From: Paracoccaceae bacterium
GTDB lineage: Bacteria; Pseudomonadota; Alphaproteobacteria; Rhodobacterales; Rhodobacteraceae
Reading direction: 5' to 3'
Assembly (NCBI GenBank): GCA_030148225.1
Contig: JASBTX010000020.1
Coordinates: 1 to 64,000, forward strand
DNA: 64,000 bases
The position numbers and the translations under genes are program-made. Positions 52,573 to 60,597 of this stretch are shown here, in pieces (within the stretch, counting starts at the first letter, position 1; each line of letters begins with the position of its first letter). The notes beneath the pieces were generated by a model. It was not told the origin of the DNA. It saw only the letters and a program-made list of their open reading frames with translations, and made no database searches.

Positions 52573-54122
52573 CAAAAGTAATCCCTGTCCGGCTGCTCGG
52601 CCTTGCGCCGGGTGATGTACTCGCGAAGCGCCCCATCAATATCGGGATCAAGCCCGGGGTCCTGATAGCTGTCGAGCGATTGCTTCCAAAGCGTGTTTGC
52701 CCGCGTCGCCGCATCCTGCCCGCCTGCATCCTTCCAGTGCTCGAACGCGTTGTCATCGGTTGTCAGCGGCCTGAACAGCGCCGACATGAAATTGGCCTGC
52801 GTATGTTCCGAGCCCAGGAAATGCGCCCCCGGTCCGGTCGCGGCGATAGCCGCCATGGCCTGCGCATTTTCAGACAGATCGATCCCGTCGAAAAACCGCG
52901 CAACCTTGCCGCAAAGATCGTGATCCAGCATCGTCTTCTCGAACGAGGTGACAAGCCCGCCCTCCAGCCATCCGGTCGCGTGATTGATCAGGTTTGCGCC
53001 TGCGAACATCGCCATCAACAGCCCCCATGCGGCCTCTTGCTGGCTCTGCCCGTCAGGCAGCTTGGACGAAGAGAGCGTGCCCACCGTGTGCAGCGGCACG
53101 CCCAGCCGCCGGGCAAGCTGACCACAGGCCAGCACCATCAGCCCCGCCTCGGGTGTACCAAAGGTCGGCGCGCCCGTTTGCATCGACATGGTCGAGGCAA
53201 AGCTGCCCATCAGGCAGGGCGCGCCCGGATTGACCAGCTGCACCAGTGTCAGCGCCGCCATCGCCTCGGCCAGAACCTGCGCCAGCGTACCGGCGACCGT
53301 GGTGGGCGACATCGCCCCGGTCAGCACCCAGGGCGTACAGGCAACCGGCTGACCAGCCCGCGCATAGGTTTTCAGCGCGCCCGACATATGGGCATCCATC
53401 ACCAAAGGCGCGTTGGTGTTCGACACGCAATAGAGCACCGGGTTTTGCGCCACGAAGTCATCCCCGAACACGATCCGCGCCATGTCCAGCGCATGACCGG
53501 CGCGCTCGGCGCCGATGAATGCACCCATAAAAGCACGGTCCGAATAACGGATATGAGCATACAGCATGTCCAGATGGCGCTTGTTCGCGGGCAGATCCAC
53601 GGGTTCGCAGACCACCCCGCCCGAATGATGCAGCCACGGCAGCGTGTGATGCAATCTGACAAGGTCCTGAAAATCGGCATAGGTCGCATAGCGTCGGCCC
53701 CGATCCAGATCATGCACGAAAGGCGGCCCCCAGGACGGGCACAATATCGTGGCGTTTCCACCCATCCTGACGGTGTTGGCCGGGTTGCGTGCATGTTGCA
53801 GGAAGGTCGCTGGCGCGGTCGCGGTGATCTTTTGGCGGCAGAACCCGGGCGCAAAGCGCACGCGCTCGCCCGTCACATCGCAACCGGCCTCTGCAAAAAC
53901 CTCCAGCACCTCGGGATCGCCACGAAACTCCATCCCGGTTTCGGAAAGTATCCTGTCGGCATTAGCCTCGATCAGGGCCAGCCCTTCTTCTGACAGGACG
54001 CCAACCTCGCCCAGTTGCCGCCGGATATAGGGCGCGCGCGGGATTGCCGCATCGGGGCGCCCTGCGGCCCTGCGGCGGGCGGATGATCGTGTCCTTGCCA
54101 TGCCCGGACGCTCGCAGCGCAT
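52572..54122 (-). CDS. Trimethylamine methyltransferase family protein (MttB-like, non-pyrrolysine)
   Basis: A 516-residue protein of the MttB superfamily with its TIM-barrel fold. The reading frame contains no in-frame amber codon, so it lacks the pyrrolysine of true trimethylamine methyltransferase. Such proteins demethylate glycine betaine, proline betaine, carnitine or gamma-butyrobetaine and pass the methyl to a corrinoid protein. No corrinoid protein or activating protein gene is nearby. ATG 54122 is the longest start; ATG 54101 (MARTRSS) is equally possible. First gene of the leftward operon, divergent from a LysR gene. Confidence 0.88.
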   Translation of the reverse strand: MRCERPGMARTRSSARRRAAGRPDAAIPRAPYIRRQLGEVGVLSEEGLALIEANADRILSETGMEFRGDPEVLEVFAEAGCDVTGERVRFAPGFCRQKITATAPATFLQHARNPANTVRMGGNATILCPSWGPPFVHDLDRGRRYATYADFQDLVRLHHTLPWLHHSGGVVCEPVDLPANKRHLDMLYAHIRYSDRAFMGAFIGAERAGHALDMARIVFGDDFVAQNPVLYCVSNTNAPLVMDAHMSGALKTYARAGQPVACTPWVLTGAMSPTTVAGTLAQVLAEAMAALTLVQLVNPGAPCLMGSFASTMSMQTGAPTFGTPEAGLMVLACGQLARRLGVPLHTVGTLSSSKLPDGQSQQEAAWGLLMAMFAGANLINHATGWLEGGLVTSFEKTMLDHDLCGKVARFFDGIDLSENAQAMAAIAATGPGAHFLGSEHTQANFMSALFRPLTTDDNAFEHWKDAGGQDAATRANTLWKQSLDSYQDPGLDPDIDGALREYITRRKAEQPDRDYF

Positions 54123-54147
54123 TTGACAGGGTACAAGGAAAACCCGG

Positions 54148-54170
54148 TAGTATCAGGAATACTTATACTA
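54148..54170. promoter_or_regulatory. LysR-type operator between the mttB-like and LysR genes
   Basis: TAGTAT-N11-ATACTA is a perfect 6-bp inverted repeat containing the T-N11-A pattern of LysR recognition sites. It lies 15 bp before the GTG of the LysR gene and 26 bp before the MttB-like start, so it can serve both directions. Confidence 0.6.
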
Positions 54171-54185
54171 AGTAACGGAGCGCTC

Positions 54186-55148
54186 GTGCAACTTACCCGC
54201 CACTTCAGCCCCGGGCTGATCCGCTCACTCGAAGTACTGGTCGCCGTGGCCGAAACCGGGCAGATGCGCTCGGGCGCGGCGCTCCTGGGGCTGACCCAGC
54301 CCGCGGCCTCGCAGCATATCGCGTCGCTCGAGAAAACCTATGGTGTCGCCCTCATGGACCGATCCGTCAGGCCGGCACGGCTGACCCGTGCGGGAACCCG
54401 GCTGCACGCGCAGGCGGTGCGCATTCTGAACGCGCTGGCCGATATGGAAACCGAAATGCGCCGGGTGGGTCCGCAATCGATCAGCAACCTGCGTATCGGC
54501 CTTCAGGCTTCGGTCGCCACCACGCTGACCCCGGCGCTGGTCTCTCTCCTGCGGGATGAGTTCGACGTGCAGGATATGACGCTGCATGCCGGTCAAAGCG
54601 GCGATCACGAGCGTCTGTTGCGCACAAAGCAGGCCGATCTGGCGGTAACGTCCAACCCGTTCTTCGACCTCGACGGCCTCGAACGTCACGACATTCTGAC
54701 CGAATCCTTTCTGCTGGTGGTTCCGGCCGGCTATCAGGGGCCGACCCACAGCCTCGAGGCCGTGCAGGCCAATCTGCCCTTGGTACGGTTTTCCGATACA
54801 ACCCATGCCGGCCGCCTGATTATGCAGCATCTGCGTCGGCTGAAATTCGAGCCCGAGCGTGTCATTCAGGCCGATCGTTCCAGCATGGTCACATCCTGCG
54901 TGTCGGGGGGCATGGGGTTCAGCCTGCTGACGCCAACCCTGTTGATCGACGGGCTGGTCGAAAACATGCCGCTGCGCGTCCTGCCCCTGCCCGTTGCCGG
55001 ATTGTCGCGCAGCCTGACGGTTGTCGCGCGCCGCGGAGAGTTGCACGCGCTGCCCGCCGAAATCGCGGCGCGATCAGCCGAAATCCTGTCACGGCAGATT
55101 TCACGCTATGTCGGTGATATCGGCAGAAACTCTATCCGCCTTCCCTGA
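54186..55148 (+). CDS. LysR-family transcriptional regulator
   Basis: A 320-residue LysR regulator: an N-terminal winged helix (about residues 10-65, LGLTQPAASQHIASLE) and a periplasmic-binding-fold ligand domain. It is divergent from the MttB-fusion operon and separated by only 63 bp, so it probably controls that operon and itself. The GTG at 54186 has a GGAG five bases ahead; the longer frame from 54123 lies in the promoter. The end overlaps the convergent LysR gene by 17 bp. Ligand unknown. Confidence 0.88.
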   Translation: MQLTRHFSPGLIRSLEVLVAVAETGQMRSGAALLGLTQPAASQHIASLEKTYGVALMDRSVRPARLTRAGTRLHAQAVRILNALADMETEMRRVGPQSISNLRIGLQASVATTLTPALVSLLRDEFDVQDMTLHAGQSGDHERLLRTKQADLAVTSNPFFDLDGLERHDILTESFLLVVPAGYQGPTHSLEAVQANLPLVRFSDTTHAGRLIMQHLRRLKFEPERVIQADRSSMVTSCVSGGMGFSLLTPTLLIDGLVENMPLRVLPLPVAGLSRSLTVVARRGELHALPAEIAARSAEILSRQISRYVGDIGRNSIRLP

Positions 55149-56052
55149 CACCACCCGCACTACCCGTCAGAAACCCCCGCAACTCGTCCACCCGGGGCGA
55201 CACGCCCCCGCCCGCATCCGACAAAAGGTAATACCCCAGACCGGGGCGATGAACCGTCCGCCCCACCCGCATGATCTGGCCACCCTCCACCAGCGCATCA
55301 TCCAGACCCTCATAGCCCAGCGCGATCCCCTCGCCGCAGCGCACCATATCCAGAAGTGTCGGATAATTGGCGACACCGGGCAGGTCACCACCAACGGGGT
55401 CAGGCACACCGTGATGGGCAAACCAGCGCTGCCATGTCATCCAGCCATAGCCATGCGGATCCCCATGCTCCAGCAACCATTCCGCGCGCAGATGCGGTGT
55501 CGGATCAGGCTGGGAAAGTTCGGGATGGCGCGTCACGAATTCGGGCGATGCGATGATCGATGTCTTTTCTGTAAACAGCAGATCGGCACGTTTACCGGGC
55601 CAGTCGCCGGTGCCAAACCGGATCGACAGATCCACCGGCTCCCGCTCGAAATCCGCATAGCGCTCGGATGTGACAAAGTTGATGGCCGCCCCGCCAGCCG
55701 CATCCCGCAAAGCGGTGATCTGGGGCATCAGCCACAGATGCGTGATTCCGAACGAGGCTCCGATCAGCAATTCGTTCTGTCGCGTGCGCGCAATCCGGGC
55801 AAAGGCCAGCTCAAGCCGGTCAAAGGCCACCGCGATATCGCGGGTCAGTTCATGGCCCAGCGGTGTCAGCGCAACGGCATTGCCTGACCGGTGAAACAGG
55901 TCCGACCCGACCCAATCCTCCAGATTGGCGACATGGCGGGTAATGGCCGGTTGCGCGACATCCAGATCACGCGCGGCGCGGGTCAGGTTTTCGTGCCGCG
56001 CGGCCGCTTCGAATGCCAAAAGCGCGTTCAGCGGTGGCAGACGGCGACGCAT
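55132..56052 (-). CDS. LysR-family transcriptional regulator (GcvA-like)
   Basis: A 306-residue LysR protein with the GcvA-like N terminus MRRRLPPLNALLAFEAAARHENLTRAARDLDVAQPAITRHV. ATG 56052 has GAGGAT seven bases ahead; 56070 is rejected. It is divergent from the HD-domain gene (109 bp between starts) and may control the HD-hydroxylase pair. The intervening bases are AT-rich, with no clear T-N11-A palindrome that I can point to. Confidence 0.86.
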   Translation of the reverse strand: MRRRLPPLNALLAFEAAARHENLTRAARDLDVAQPAITRHVANLEDWVGSDLFHRSGNAVALTPLGHELTRDIAVAFDRLELAFARIARTRQNELLIGASFGITHLWLMPQITALRDAAGGAAINFVTSERYADFEREPVDLSIRFGTGDWPGKRADLLFTEKTSIIASPEFVTRHPELSQPDPTPHLRAEWLLEHGDPHGYGWMTWQRWFAHHGVPDPVGGDLPGVANYPTLLDMVRCGEGIALGYEGLDDALVEGGQIMRVGRTVHRPGLGYYLLSDAGGGVSPRVDELRGFLTGSAGGVREGG

Positions 56053-56161
56053 GGCATATCCTCTTAGCATAAACTAAATTTATGGCAGAATAGGTTTTTT
56101 GTTTATATCCGCAAGATCATCAACAAGATTATAGTATCCTGACACAGCAATCAGGTGACCT

Positions 56162-56791
56162 ATGGACAAAGTCAGCTTTACCCAGATGAAGGACGGCACA
56201 AAGGAAGAGTACGCCTTCCTGACCGCGCATGAAACCGAACATACCCGCCACACCGCCGACCGGCTCCTTAAGGCGCTGGTCGATCTGGACGAAGGGCTGT
56301 CGGGCTATCAGATCACGCGGCTGGGCCATTCGGTGCAATCGGCAAACCGCGCATGGCGTGACGGCGCCGATATAGACTGGGTGGTTTCCACGCTGTTGCA
56401 CGATATCGGAGATATCTACGCGCCCTATAATCACGACGAATATGCCGCCACCATCCTCAGGCCCTTTGTCCGCGAACAATGCGCATGGTGCGTCCAGACC
56501 CATGGCGATTTTCAGATGGTCTATTATGGCCATCACGTGGGCGCGGACCCGAACAAGCGGGACCGCTTTGCCGGGCATCCCTATTTCGACGATTGCGCCG
56601 AATTCTGCGAACGCTGGGACCAGTCCAGTTTTGATCCCGCCTATCCGGACCTGCCGCTTGAGTTCTTTGCCCCCATGGTCCGCGAGGTGTTTGATAGAAC
56701 CCCGTATGACCCTGATGTGATCAGGCCCGGCGAAAGGGTGGCGCTGGTCGATCGCGAAATCGCCGCCCAGCGTGCAGCGCAGGAAGAATAG
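56162..56791 (+). CDS. HD-domain protein with a putative diiron ligand set
   Basis: A 209-residue HD-superfamily protein. Visible metal-ligand candidates are His56 (LGHSVQ), His80-Asp81 (LLHDIGD), His91 (YNHDEY), His114 (QTHGDF) and an Asp near 153. Six ligands with about 24 residues between His56 and His80 recall mixed-valence diiron oxygenases such as PhnZ, TmpB and MIOX rather than one-metal phosphohydrolases. The Tyr/Glu pair that gates PhnZ is not evident at the expected spacing. The gene ends four bases before a fatty-acid-hydroxylase-like gene, its probable operon partner. Substrate unknown. Confidence 0.72.
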   Translation: MDKVSFTQMKDGTKEEYAFLTAHETEHTRHTADRLLKALVDLDEGLSGYQITRLGHSVQSANRAWRDGADIDWVVSTLLHDIGDIYAPYNHDEYAATILRPFVREQCAWCVQTHGDFQMVYYGHHVGADPNKRDRFAGHPYFDDCAEFCERWDQSSFDPAYPDLPLEFFAPMVREVFDRTPYDPDVIRPGERVALVDREIAAQRAAQEE

Positions 56792-56795
56792 GGCC

Positions 56796-57797
56796 ATGGC
56801 CGATCCCGCCGATGCGCCCGCCCCGGCTGCGCGCAAGCTCTGGAATTACACCCCGGCCCTGCCGATCCGCACCGCGCCCTATTGGGACTGGCCGGCCAAG
56901 CCGTTGAAATCGGCCATCTATCTGCTGCGCAGCTGGAATCCGGTGGGCATGCGTTTCCTGTTTCTGGTGGCCGCGTTCATCACCTGGACGTGGTTCACAC
57001 CCGATATCACCCGCGCGCAGACCATCGCCTTTGACTGGGTTTTCGCGATCTGGCTGCGCAACCTGATCATCCTGACGGTCGTGGCGGGCGGGTTGCACCT
57101 GTTGTTGCACCGCTACCGGGTACAGGGCGATGCCTATCGCTATGACATGCGCCCGATGATGAAGGGCGCCCGTGTCTTTTTCTTTCGCAACCAGGTCTAC
57201 GACAACATGTTCTGGTCACTGGTCGCCATGCAGTTCTGGACCTTCTGGGAGGCACTGATGTGGTGGGCCTATGCCAATGGCTGGGCGCGCATGATCACGT
57301 TCGAGGCCAACCCTCTCTGGTTCATGATCCTGATCGTTCTGATCCCGATCTGGGCGGGTTTCCATTTCTACTGGTTCCACCGCCTGCTGCATGTCGGGCC
57401 GTTATATACCCATGTGCATGCATGGCATCACAAGAATATCAATACCGGCCCATGGTCGGGGCTGGCGATGCACCCGGTCGAGAGTTTCTTTCTGATGTTC
57501 GACACGATGATCTTTTTCATCCTGCCCGCACATCCCGTGCACGTGATCTTTCTGCTCTTTCATCACGGTATCGGCGCGCCCACGTCGCATGCGGGTTTCG
57601 AGAAACTCCGCACCGGCGACAATCGCGGGATCGAGATCGGTGATTTCTTCCATCAGCTGCACCACCGCTTTTTCGATTGCAACTACGGTACGTGGGAAAC
57701 GCCGTGGGATGGCTGGTTCCGGACATTTCACGACGGCACCGCAGAAGGCAATGACCTGGTCAGGGAACGCAGGCGCAGGATCTGGATGAAGGACTGA
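56796..57797 (+). CDS. Fatty acid hydroxylase/sterol desaturase family membrane protein
   Basis: A 333-residue integral membrane diiron protein with about four helices. The eight-histidine set is present: HRLLH (195-199), HAWHH (208-212) and HQLHH (286-290), with further His at 226, 246-249 and 256-257. These enzymes hydroxylate or desaturate aliphatic chains with O2. ATG 56796 lies four bases after the HD-gene stop. The C terminus (HDGTAEGNDLVRERRRR) is basic. It ends 39 bp before the convergent fusion C gene. A role in cleaving or oxidising a lipid-like or amine substrate is possible but not shown. Confidence 0.83.
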   Translation: MADPADAPAPAARKLWNYTPALPIRTAPYWDWPAKPLKSAIYLLRSWNPVGMRFLFLVAAFITWTWFTPDITRAQTIAFDWVFAIWLRNLIILTVVAGGLHLLLHRYRVQGDAYRYDMRPMMKGARVFFFRNQVYDNMFWSLVAMQFWTFWEALMWWAYANGWARMITFEANPLWFMILIVLIPIWAGFHFYWFHRLLHVGPLYTHVHAWHHKNINTGPWSGLAMHPVESFFLMFDTMIFFILPAHPVHVIFLLFHHGIGAPTSHAGFEKLRTGDNRGIEIGDFFHQLHHRFFDCNYGTWETPWDGWFRTFHDGTAEGNDLVRERRRRIWMKD

Positions 57798-57836
57798 GCG
57801 AGATGGTTCCGGTAACCTACCACCGGCCCGGGAATA

Positions 57837-60245
57837 TCAGGCGCGCAGCCGCTCCCCTTTCGGGTCAAAGGGCGGTTCGGCCAGGATGACACCCCTGTGG
57901 GGCCTGCCAAGGATCATCACATCAACCTCATCGCCCGGCCCCGCCGAACTCACGTAGCCCAGTGCCAGCGATTTACCGACCGTATAGCCATAGGTCCCCG
58001 ACGTGACCCGGCCCACCGGTTTTCCGTCCGGCAGGAAAATTGGCTCGCCACCGGTGGCATCGGCGTTCATCGGCGTCTCGTAAACCTCGATTACCGACAA
58101 CACCTCGCGCGGTTCCCGGTCCTTTAACTTCAGGTAGGCATCCTTGTTCAGAAATTCCTTATCCAGCTTGATCAGCCCGGCCATACCCGATTCCTGTGGC
58201 CACCATTCCGGGCTGTATTCGCGACTCCATGATCCATAGCCCTTTTCGCAGCGCAGGCTCATCAGGGCGCGGCTGCCGACGGGGCCGGCGCCAAAGGCCT
58301 CACCCGCCTCAAGCAGAGCCTCGTACAGCTTGACCTGATCCTCAGCCCGGCAATGCAATTCCCAGCCCAGGTCGCCCGTGAAACTGACGCGCAGGGCGAT
58401 CAGATCGACACCAGCCAGCGCGATGCGCTGCGACCGCATGAACGGAAAATCCGCCGTGGCGAGCGAGGCGTTGGTCAGCCGCTGCAATAGCTCCCGCGAT
58501 TTCGGGCCGGCCACGTTGAACCCGCACATCGCCTCGGTCCGGCTCTCGAAGCTGACCTCGGGCGGGCATGGAATCGCCGCGAAAAAGCGTTTGTGATAGC
58601 GTTCGGCCATGCCCGAACCGATGATCAGGAATTCCTCGTCATCCAGTTTGGTCACGGTGAAATCACCGGCAAGGCCGCCGCGCATACCGATCAGCGGGGT
58701 CAGGCAGCTGCGGCCAACGGATTTGGGCATGTTATTGGCAAAAATCGCATTCAGCCAATCCGACGCCCCCTGCCCCGAAACGTGGTATTTCGCGAAATTC
58801 GAGATGTCGATGATCCCGGCGCTGTCGCGCAGCATCCGGCATTCCCGGCCAACCACATCCCACCAGCCCTGCCGGGTAAAGCCCGCGCTTTCGTCGACCT
58901 CGCCCGAGAAATAAAGCGGATGCTCCCAACCAAAGTTCAGGCCGAATTTCGCTCCAAGACCCTGCTGAACATCATAAACCGGGCGCGTCCTGACCGGGCG
59001 GCCGACATCGCGCTCTTCGTTCGGGAAATGGATCGAAAAGCGATGCGCATACTGATCGCCTACCTTGGCCCGCGTAAAGGCGGCATCGGCCCATTCACCG
59101 AACCGAGCGACATCCCACGCGAACATGTCAAACTCGCTCTCACCCTCGATGATCCATTGCGCGGCCATCAGGCCCATTCCACCCGATTGAGAGAATCCGG
59201 GGATGATGCCATTGCAACAGAAATAGTTACTCAGATCGGGATGCGGCCCGTACAACACGTTGGAATCCGGCGACCAGATCATCGGCCCGTTGATCACGCG
59301 CTTGATCCCGGCTTCGCCAACCGCAGGCACGCGGTCGATCGCGCGCATCATGTTTTCCTCGATCCGCTCCAGATCATCGGGAAAAAGATCATGCGCGAAA
59401 TCCAGCGGCGTACCTTCCTCGGCCCAGAACCGCAAATCGCGCTCATAGGCACCGATCAAGAGGCCCTTGCCCTCTTGGCGCAGGTAATATTCGCCGTCAC
59501 GATCCGCGACCGATGGCAATCTGCGATCCATCGCCGCGATCTCGGCGATGGTTTCGGTCACGAAATACTGGTGTTCGGTTGGTTGAAGCGGCAGTTCAAT
59601 ACCCGCCAGCGCCGCCACCTCTCGCCCCCACAATCCGGCGGCATTGACAACCCAATCGGTGCGGATGTCGCCCTTGGGCGTGCGCACGATCCAGCTGCCG
59701 TCGGGCTGTGCCTCGGTGCCGGTCACCGGCGTGAAGCGATGGATTTCCGCACCATTCTGCCGTGCGCCCACCGCATAGGCATTCGTCACGCCGGACGGGT
59801 CCACGTTGCCGCCGGATTCCTCGAACATGATGCAGCGAATTCCATCATAATTGACCAGCGGATGCAGCGCCTCGGCCTCCGCGCGGGTGACCTCGTGAAA
59901 CTTGAGCCCGTAATATCTGGCCTTGGCCTCCTGCAGCCTGAGCTGATGTTCACGCGCTTCGGTCTGCGCGAGATAGAGCGATCCGGGCTGAAATACACCA
60001 CAGCTCTGACCGGTTTCAGCCTCGAGCGACTTGTAAAGATCCATCGTATAGTTCTGGATGCGGGTAATATTGGTATGATCATGCAGACCGTGAATATTTG
60101 CCGCCGCATGCCACGTAGAGCCCGAGGTCAGCTCATCACGCTCCAGCAAAACAACATCCTGCCAGCCCAGTTTGGTCAGGTGATAGAGGATCGAGCAGCC
60201 GATAACGCCGCCCCCGATGACAACGGCTTGCGCGTGGGTTTTCAT
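57837..60245 (-). CDS. FAD-dependent oxidase/GcvT fusion (dimethylglycine dehydrogenase-like), C
   Basis: An 802-residue third member of the family: FAD motif GGGVIG at 11-16, covalent-FAD His46 in GSTWHAAA, a DAO domain and a C-terminal GcvT domain. The N-terminal domain has LTSGSTWHAAANIHG, close to mammalian dimethylglycine dehydrogenase, so dimethylglycine or sarcosine is a reasonable substrate. ATG 60245 has GAGGAAAA ahead. It lies downstream of a small helical protein and a Rieske oxygenase gene in the same direction, suggesting that the Rieske enzyme makes its substrate. Confidence 0.9.
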   Translation of the reverse strand: MKTHAQAVVIGGGVIGCSILYHLTKLGWQDVVLLERDELTSGSTWHAAANIHGLHDHTNITRIQNYTMDLYKSLEAETGQSCGVFQPGSLYLAQTEAREHQLRLQEAKARYYGLKFHEVTRAEAEALHPLVNYDGIRCIMFEESGGNVDPSGVTNAYAVGARQNGAEIHRFTPVTGTEAQPDGSWIVRTPKGDIRTDWVVNAAGLWGREVAALAGIELPLQPTEHQYFVTETIAEIAAMDRRLPSVADRDGEYYLRQEGKGLLIGAYERDLRFWAEEGTPLDFAHDLFPDDLERIEENMMRAIDRVPAVGEAGIKRVINGPMIWSPDSNVLYGPHPDLSNYFCCNGIIPGFSQSGGMGLMAAQWIIEGESEFDMFAWDVARFGEWADAAFTRAKVGDQYAHRFSIHFPNEERDVGRPVRTRPVYDVQQGLGAKFGLNFGWEHPLYFSGEVDESAGFTRQGWWDVVGRECRMLRDSAGIIDISNFAKYHVSGQGASDWLNAIFANNMPKSVGRSCLTPLIGMRGGLAGDFTVTKLDDEEFLIIGSGMAERYHKRFFAAIPCPPEVSFESRTEAMCGFNVAGPKSRELLQRLTNASLATADFPFMRSQRIALAGVDLIALRVSFTGDLGWELHCRAEDQVKLYEALLEAGEAFGAGPVGSRALMSLRCEKGYGSWSREYSPEWWPQESGMAGLIKLDKEFLNKDAYLKLKDREPREVLSVIEVYETPMNADATGGEPIFLPDGKPVGRVTSGTYGYTVGKSLALGYVSSAGPGDEVDVMILGRPHRGVILAEPPFDPKGERLRA

Positions 60246-60264
60246 GATTTTTCCTCTGTCCCCG

Positions 60265-60573
60265 TCAAATTCCGGGTTCATCAATAGGGGACGCATCGGG
60301 CGGAAAATGTTCCTGTAGCGACCTCAAATCGCTCTGAATCTCATCCCTGCCATGAAATGCGAGCCTTTCGTTGAAATCTGCGGCCACATTCAACCCCGCC
60401 GACAAGGCAAAGACATAGGCCTGCGTGTAATAGAAACAGGCCGCGTCAACATCGCCCGCGGCCTCTCTCTCTGCTGCCGCCTTCCCATAAAGCCGGGCCA
60501 ATGCCGCAGGCTCATCGCGCCGATGCGCGGCCATAATGGCCGCGTCCAGATCTCTGTCTGACAGTTCCTGCAT
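60265..60573 (-). CDS. Small TPR-like helical protein
   Basis: A 102-residue soluble protein, nearly all helical, with a repeat-like stretch (ALARLYGKAAAEREAAGDVDAACFYYTQAYVFALSAG) that resembles one to two TPR units. No catalytic motif. ATG 60573 is chosen; GTG 60576 is one codon earlier. It sits between the Rieske oxygenase and fusion C genes, 24 and 19 bp from its neighbours, so it is surely in the operon. A chaperone or scaffolding role for the oxygenase is only a guess. Confidence 0.7.
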   Translation of the reverse strand: MQELSDRDLDAAIMAAHRRDEPAALARLYGKAAAEREAAGDVDAACFYYTQAYVFALSAGLNVAADFNERLAFHGRDEIQSDLRSLQEHFPPDASPIDEPGI

Positions 60574-60597
60574 CACTGGGTCACGCGCGGGCCTGTA

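Noticed and set aside
52680..53993. Long plus-strand open frame opposite the MttB-like gene, and a similar one at 50209-52011
   Set aside because: Both mirror real genes and encode Arg/His-rich sequence with no recognisable fold.
52572..54122. Pyrrolysine-containing trimethylamine methyltransferase
   Set aside because: The frame has no internal TAG codon and is full length without readthrough.
58593..60287. Long open frame of over 560 codons on the plus strand opposite fusion C
   Set aside because: It lies wholly antisense to a gene with clear domains, has His/Arg/Pro-rich composition without motifs, and is explained by high third-position GC.
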